Source of the DNA: an uncultured Prevotellaceae bacterium
GTDB lineage: Bacteria > Bacteroidota > Bacteroidia > Bacteroidales > Bacteroidaceae
DNA length: 10,454 bases
Assembly: GCA_946406585.1 (NCBI GenBank)
Contig: CAMJLI010000063.1
Span: forward strand, 1-10,454
Direction of reading: 5' to 3'
The translations under genes and the position numbers were made by a program. Positions 6,404 to 10,454 of the stretch are shown piece after piece. A model generated the notes under the pieces. The model searched no databases. It worked only from the letters and a program-made list of their open reading frames with translations, and was not told the origin of the DNA. The stretch's first letter is position 1, and each line of letters opens with the position of its first letter.

Positions 6404-7369
6404 ATGCAAGAGGCAGTCTTCATAAGGCGAAACATCGACAAATGGAAGAAGATGGAAATGATGGTGGGTGACAATCTGTTCACCACGCCAGACGACATGG
6501 TGGCTGCGTATAACGAGATAACGTCAGATTTGGCATTCGCACAGACCCAATATCCGTCATCGCCTGTCACTTCCTATCTCAATAGTCTTGCGCTCAGCTT
6601 GCACCGCGACATATACAGGCAAAAGCATTATTCCTTTGCTTCTTTCCTTCGCTTCTGGACCCATGAGATACCATTGTCTGTCTATAGCGCGCGTCGTGAG
6701 ATGATTATCTCCTTGGTGCTGTTTGTAGTGTTTTTCCTGGTAGGCATGATCTCTTATTTCGGCGACAATGACTTCGTACGCGCCATTTTGGGTGATAGCT
6801 ACGTAGACATGACGCTCAACAACATAGAGCAAGGGCAACCGATGGCAGTCTATGGCACCGGAACGCAGGTGGAATCTTTCCTGGGAATAACCTTGAACAA
6901 CATCTGGGTGACGATGAAGATATACGGTCTGGGCATATTCACCAGTTTTGGAGCCGGTTATGGACTGATGATAGACGGCACCATGGTGGGAGCCTTCCTT
7001 GCCATGTTCATAGATCACAATCTATTCAAGGAGGCATTTCTGGCTGTGATGCTTCATGGCACTCTTGAGATATCCGGCATGATATTGGCAGGCGGTGCAG
7101 GTTTGGTGCTTGGCAACGGATGGCTCTTTCCCGGCACGCACACCCGTCTGGAGTCGTTCATGATTTCAGCCCGTCGCAGCATAAAGGTCATTCTGTCCAC
7201 CGTGCCCATATTCATCGTTGCAGCATTCATAGAGGGTTTTTTCACCCGTTTCACCGAATCGGGTGATTTGTGGCGCCTGGCGGTAATCCTCCTCTCTTTT
7301 GCCTTTGTGATGTTCTATTATGTTTATCTGCCAATAAAGCGACATCGTGATGAGGAGGGAAGAAGATAG
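6404..7369 (+). CDS. SpoIIM (DUF95) family membrane protein
   Basis: The product is 321 residues from the ATG at 6404, chosen because the upstream promoter ends at 6372 and MQEAVFIRRN resembles family N-termini. After a soluble N-terminal region of about 95 residues there are around six hydrophobic segments (about 100-118, 163-189, 192-206, 220-238, 262-280 and 290-308). The family signature MLHGTLEISGMILAGGAGLV is at 216-235. The family is named after the stage II sporulation protein M of Bacillus, but Bacteroidales do not sporulate, so the name reflects homology only. The gene opens the operon and overlaps the next gene by 20 nt, suggesting translational coupling. The role is unknown; the neighbourhood points to a membrane complex working with the MoxR ATPase. 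Confidence 0.9.
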   Translation: MQEAVFIRRNIDKWKKMEMMVGDNLFTTPDDMVAAYNEITSDLAFAQTQYPSSPVTSYLNSLALSLHRDIYRQKHYSFASFLRFWTHEIPLSVYSARREMIISLVLFVVFFLVGMISYFGDNDFVRAILGDSYVDMTLNNIEQGQPMAVYGTGTQVESFLGITLNNIWVTMKIYGLGIFTSFGAGYGLMIDGTMVGAFLAMFIDHNLFKEAFLAVMLHGTLEISGMILAGGAGLVLGNGWLFPGTHTRLESFMISARRSIKVILSTVPIFIVAAFIEGFFTRFTESGDLWRLAVILLSFAFVMFYYVYLPIKRHRDEEGRR

Positions 7370-8228
7370 GATCCAGTTGTATGCCAACCGCAAGGTGTTG
7401 CAATGCGTAGAGGCGTCGTTAGACTTCATACGTGCCAACAGGCGAGTGTGGGTGAAGTCGGCTTTGGTACTGTTCCTGCCCATTTGCGTGGCTTTGTCGT
7501 TGGTAGCCCTACCAATGACACAACCCCAGATGAACAATGCACAAAACAATTACTTATGGGCGAGATTCTTTGAACTGGAATCATGGAATTTTGACTTCTT
7601 CTTGATTGTGACATGTGTGGGTGTCTGGCTCGCATACGTTCATGTCTATGCCTTGTTGCTTGCTGAACTCCAGAGGGATGGTGGAGTCAAGACGGTCCAG
7701 TTGTCGACCCTCGTGCCCTATTTCTTGAGAAGTGCCTCGCGGTTATGGTGGTTGTTTGCCGTGCCCATAGCATTCGCTTTAATAATGAACATAGGCGTGC
7801 TGTTTTGCCTATTGCTGCCTATAATATTGGTTCCCCTTTCCCTTTTGCCGTCGATATTCATCTTGGAGCATGAGAGCATGCCAACAGCCATATCCAAGTC
7901 GTTCAGACTGGGCTTCTCCTCATGGTTCTATTTGGCATTCAACATGATTCTCACAATGATGCTGGCATTCTGCATGGTGTGGGTGTTGCAGGTGCCATCC
8001 CTCGCCATGGACATCTTTATGGACATTTTGCCAAAGAATGCAGACAACGCCCTTGGACATTTGCCATTCTACATCTTTTGGATGGTTTTCTCCACGATTT
8101 CCTGTTTTGGCTTTTTCGTGGTGGTTTCCATGCTTGTCTTGGGTTGTGCATTCCAATATGGCAGCGTCTCAGAACGGGTTGACGACACATCGATATTGCA
8201 TGAAATAGAAGACTTTGAGAACTTGTAA
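7350..8228 (+). CDS. Polytopic membrane protein of the MoxR neighbourhood, unknown function
   Basis: The product is 292 residues with about six hydrophobic helices (about 36-54, 81-105, 134-152, 154-171, 193-214 and 238-266) and short charged cytoplasmic-looking ends, including an acidic tail (HEIEDFENL). I recognise no catalytic motif. The start could be the GTG at 7347 or the adjacent ATG at 7350; I chose the ATG. Either way the gene begins inside the end of the SpoIIM-like gene in another frame, so the two are probably translationally coupled. Its position between SpoIIM and DUF4129 genes is the slot usually held by an uncharacterised membrane protein in Bacteroidota. Existence as a gene is secure; function is not. 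Confidence 0.85.
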   Translation: MRREEDRIQLYANRKVLQCVEASLDFIRANRRVWVKSALVLFLPICVALSLVALPMTQPQMNNAQNNYLWARFFELESWNFDFFLIVTCVGVWLAYVHVYALLLAELQRDGGVKTVQLSTLVPYFLRSASRLWWLFAVPIAFALIMNIGVLFCLLLPIILVPLSLLPSIFILEHESMPTAISKSFRLGFSSWFYLAFNMILTMMLAFCMVWVLQVPSLAMDIFMDILPKNADNALGHLPFYIFWMVFSTISCFGFFVVVSMLVLGCAFQYGSVSERVDDTSILHEIEDFENL

Positions 8229-8239
8229 ATCCTTGAGCC

Positions 8240-8845
8240 ATGCCGACTAATCCGATAATGCAAAATGATTCGCTTGCCGCCATCTTTTCCCAAGGGCACA
8301 ACTACGACGCCTCGCTTGTGGGCAACAAGTTGAAGAACGACCTGATAGAAGGAAAAGTTGAAGACGATGCAACATCGGCCTTTGACTCGTTCATGGAAGC
8401 CTTGGCGAATTTCTTTGTCTCCTTGCCATGGGTGGTATATGTGATAGCAGGAATGGTGCTGGTGGCTTTGTTGGCTTGCATGCTTTACAAGTACAGGAGG
8501 CTTTGGGGAGGAGACTACAGGGAGAAAGATATCGCTTTGGAAGATGACATATACGATATAGACTATGACAAGGAAATCAAAGATGCCATCCTTCACGGCG
8601 ACCATGCCCAGTTGGTGAGGTTGGTTTATCTGAGCACCTTGCGCTCCCTTGACGAGACAGGACGCATAGCGTGGCGTATCTACAAGACCCCCTCCCAATA
8701 TGCCAGGGAGATGCGTCAAGATGAATTCAGCAAAATGACATACCATTTCCAAAGAGTAAGGTATGGGAAGTTTGAAGCCTCGCCAGCATTGTACGAGCAG
8801 ATGAAGAAGCTTCAGGAAAAAGTGCTGAAAGGAGGTGAGCCATGA
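8240..8845 (+). CDS. DUF4129 domain protein with one membrane helix
   Basis: The product is 201 residues. Residues 63-83 form one membrane helix, followed by basic KYRR, so by the positive-inside rule the N-terminus (about 60 residues) is outside and the C-terminus is cytoplasmic. The C-terminal domain (about 115-190) shows DUF4129 features: LVRLVYLSTLRSLDETG (125-141), I-A-W-R-I-Y-K-T (143-150) and F-x3-M-T-x3-F-x2-VRYGKF (163-178). There is no cleavable signal peptide; an in-frame TGA lies three nt before the codon preceding the ATG, so the start cannot be moved upstream. The gene is 11 nt after the previous one and overlaps the next by 4 nt (ATGA). DUF4129 has no established activity; it is typically found beside MoxR/DUF58 genes, as here. 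Confidence 0.87.
   Translation: MPTNPIMQNDSLAAIFSQGHNYDASLVGNKLKNDLIEGKVEDDATSAFDSFMEALANFFVSLPWVVYVIAGMVLVALLACMLYKYRRLWGGDYREKDIALEDDIYDIDYDKEIKDAILHGDHAQLVRLVYLSTLRSLDETGRIAWRIYKTPSQYAREMRQDEFSKMTYHFQRVRYGKFEASPALYEQMKKLQEKVLKGGEP
8828..8838 (+). promoter_or_regulatory. Strong Shine-Dalgarno sequence before the DUF4350 gene
   Basis: AAAGGAGGTGA is complementary to the canonical 16S rRNA 3' tail and its GGAGG ends 6 nt before the ATG at 8842. It lies within the last codons of the DUF4129 gene (encoding KGGEP). Such a site is unusual in Bacteroidota, and the other gene starts in this window lack one. Confidence 0.55.
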
Positions 8846-10107
8846 AAACGATGAGGATAATTCTGATAGCGGTGGCTGTCTTGGCTTTGGCAGGTGTCTT
8901 TCTGTTGACAAAAGGCCGCACTTTCATCTGGGATACCTCTACAGAATTCCTGCCCCAAGATGAAGAACCTTTTGGATGCAAGTTCTTTGACAAGATGGCA
9001 GAAGCCACTTTGCCTAATGGCTATTCTTATTTTGATGGCAACCCAACAGAAATGCTTGAAGGAGAAGACACCTTGTCGTTGCTTGTCCTGCTTGAATACC
9101 TGTATGTCGATGATGATATGGAGGAACTGCTTGCCTCTTTTGTGAAAAAGGGCAACAAGCTCATGATAGTTACGGGAGACTATTCATTTTGGGATGATGA
9201 CCCCGATGAAAGTCTTTTTCCTTTTGAAGTGAACAATTACGGCTATTTCAGCACCAAACAAATGCGGGATGGACTATTGGGAAAAATCCCTCCCTCTCGA
9301 CTCTTCATGGACAAAGATACTATAAAGGTGAATAGTGCCTTGGCTCCAGGTTTTATAAACAGCATGCTTATTGATTATAAAGTGCATTCTTACATTGAAG
9401 TCATGGATGACGACGAGGCAGGAACTAACTTCAAGAAGGAAGCGTCCTTGTCGTATCAATTTGGCAAAGGCAGGGTGTATGTCGTTGCCAACCCCTTGCT
9501 TTTCACCAATTATGGCGTGCTGCATCGCGACATTGCACGCTACATAGGAGCACAGTTGGAACTCATAGCCGACCATCGTGTCGTGAGGTTGTCGTGCAGG
9601 ACGGCAAGAGGCAAAACATTGATAGAGGACTATTATGAAGAAGGAGAAAACACCATGGCTCCTCTCTCATATTTCCTCAGCCGGCAACCATTGAGGTGGG
9701 CTACATACACCTTGCTGGCAGGCGTTTGTGTCTTCATGCTTTTCACGGCAAGACGCAGACAAAGGGCTATTCCTATTGTAGAGGAGCCAAAGAACAAGAA
9801 CCTGGAATTCGTGAGGCTTCTCGGTACGATTTATTGCAAGAATCATGACAATGCAGACATTCTGCGAAAGAAATACTTGTATTTCAAGGAAGACCTGCGC
9901 AGGCGACAGATAGCAGACCTTGATGACCAAGTCAGCCATCAGGACAATGTGAGAATTCTGGCGCAGAGAACCGGACTTGAAGAGAAGTTTGTGGAAGAGA
10001 CATTAAGCGAATTGCGCAATTTGACAGACCCTGAAGTGTCTGTCGTCAGCAATGCGAAACTAATGCAATGTGTACAAAGCATAGACAAAATAACAAATAA
10101 TCTATAA
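8842..10107 (+). CDS. DUF4350 domain protein, two membrane helices
   Basis: The product is 421 residues. An N-terminal helix (about 4-22) acts as a signal anchor. Next is an extracytoplasmic-looking domain of about 260 residues, with the DUF4350 pattern of a strand/turn LMIVTGDYSFWDDD (107-120) and a GKGRVYVVANPLLFTNYG segment (208-225). A second helix (285-302) is followed by basic RRRQR. The cytoplasmic tail (about 310-421) contains EFVRLLGTIYCKNHDNADIL and KKYLYFKEDLRRR (343-355), typical of Bacteroidota DUF4350 proteins. The fold resembles glutamine-amidotransferase-like domains in related families, but no catalytic triad is apparent to me. The start overlaps the DUF4129 stop by ATGA and has a strong Shine-Dalgarno sequence. 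It probably forms a membrane complex with its operon neighbours; the role is unknown. Confidence 0.87.
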   Translation: MKTMRIILIAVAVLALAGVFLLTKGRTFIWDTSTEFLPQDEEPFGCKFFDKMAEATLPNGYSYFDGNPTEMLEGEDTLSLLVLLEYLYVDDDMEELLASFVKKGNKLMIVTGDYSFWDDDPDESLFPFEVNNYGYFSTKQMRDGLLGKIPPSRLFMDKDTIKVNSALAPGFINSMLIDYKVHSYIEVMDDDEAGTNFKKEASLSYQFGKGRVYVVANPLLFTNYGVLHRDIARYIGAQLELIADHRVVRLSCRTARGKTLIEDYYEEGENTMAPLSYFLSRQPLRWATYTLLAGVCVFMLFTARRRQRAIPIVEEPKNKNLEFVRLLGTIYCKNHDNADILRKKYLYFKEDLRRRQIADLDDQVSHQDNVRILAQRTGLEEKFVEETLSELRNLTDPEVSVVSNAKLMQCVQSIDKITNNL

Positions 10108-10454
10108 ATGGAAGAAAACATGACGCAACGCCTCGACTTGATGGCGTTTTCAGAAAAGATGGCACTTGTCCGCCAGCAGATAGGCAGTGTGGTGGTAGGG
10201 CAGGACAAGGTTGTTGACTTGCTGATTACAGCAGTGCTCGCCGACGGCCACGTGCTCCTGGAAGGCGTGCCAGGTGTGGCCAAGACATTGCTGGCACGAC
10301 TGCTGGCACGGCTCATCGATGCACGCTTCAGCCGCTTGCAGTTCACGCCCGACCTGATGCCGAGCGATGTGCTTGGCACCTCTGTGTTCAACATGAAAGA
10401 GTCGGAATTTGAATTCCGTCAGGGACCGGTGTTTGCCGACATCGTTCTCGTGGA
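10108..10454 (+). CDS. MoxR family AAA+ ATPase, N-terminal part (cut by window end)
   Basis: The first 115 residues are present; the gene continues beyond the window. The ATG at 10108 follows the preceding TAA with no gap. Visible AAA_3/MoxR features are [13 protein letters not shown] (28-40), Walker A GVPGVAKT (53-60), [16 protein letters not shown] (76-91) and [13 protein letters not shown] (103-115), which leads into Walker B. MoxR ATPases are cytoplasmic chaperone-like AAA+ proteins that act with vWA-domain partners, often in assembling or activating membrane or periplasmic complexes. The upstream membrane proteins may be partners or clients. DUF58 and BatA/B-type genes would be expected next, but this cannot be seen here. 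Confidence 0.95.
   Translation, partial: MEENMTQRLDLMAFSEKMALVRQQIGSVVVGQDKVVDLLITAVLADGHVLLEGVPGVAKTLLARLLARLIDARFSRLQFTPDLMPSDVLGTSVFNMKESEFEFRQGPVFADIVLV

Overview
The window looks like chromosomal DNA of a Bacteroidales bacterium, most likely Prevotellaceae. Several intergenic regions carry the Bacteroidota-type promoter (TTTG or TTG, 19-21 nt, then TAnnTTTG) instead of the E. coli sigma70 type. Most genes lack a Shine-Dalgarno sequence, and the protein families and gene order fit this group. The genus is inferred, not proven. I see no IS element, CRISPR array, tRNA, rRNA or prophage gene.

Left part (1-2392): two minus-strand genes, each with its own promoter. The first is a hexameric glutamate dehydrogenase whose coenzyme-site residues resemble the NAD-type clostridial enzyme. 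The second is an EFR1-type flavodoxin/ferredoxin whose promoter abuts the ATG, so its mRNA may be leaderless.

Centre (2289-5571): a divergent promoter region leads right into a long plus-strand gene. Its product joins a degenerate receiver, an intact receiver and a PPDK/PEP-synthase-type nucleotide-binding domain. It lacks the usual swivelling His and PEP/pyruvate barrel domains and ends in a conserved-looking C-terminal region I do not recognise. About 110 nt downstream is a compact unit: an excellent promoter inside a 13-bp inverted repeat, about 60 nt of sequence, and an intrinsic terminator. I read it as a small RNA gene.

Right part (5597-10454): a conserved Bacteroidota membrane/MoxR neighbourhood. 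An RDD-family gene on the minus strand is divergent from a tightly packed plus-strand operon: SpoIIM-like protein, polytopic membrane protein, DUF4129 protein, DUF4350 protein and a MoxR AAA+ ATPase cut by the window end. Overlaps of 20 and 4 nt and gaps of 11 and 0 nt point to one transcript from a promoter at 6340-6372. That promoter shares DNA with the one proposed for the RDD gene. MoxR ATPases usually act with vWA-domain partners, so DUF58/BatA-type genes are expected just past the right edge. The physiological role of this cluster is not established by the sequence.
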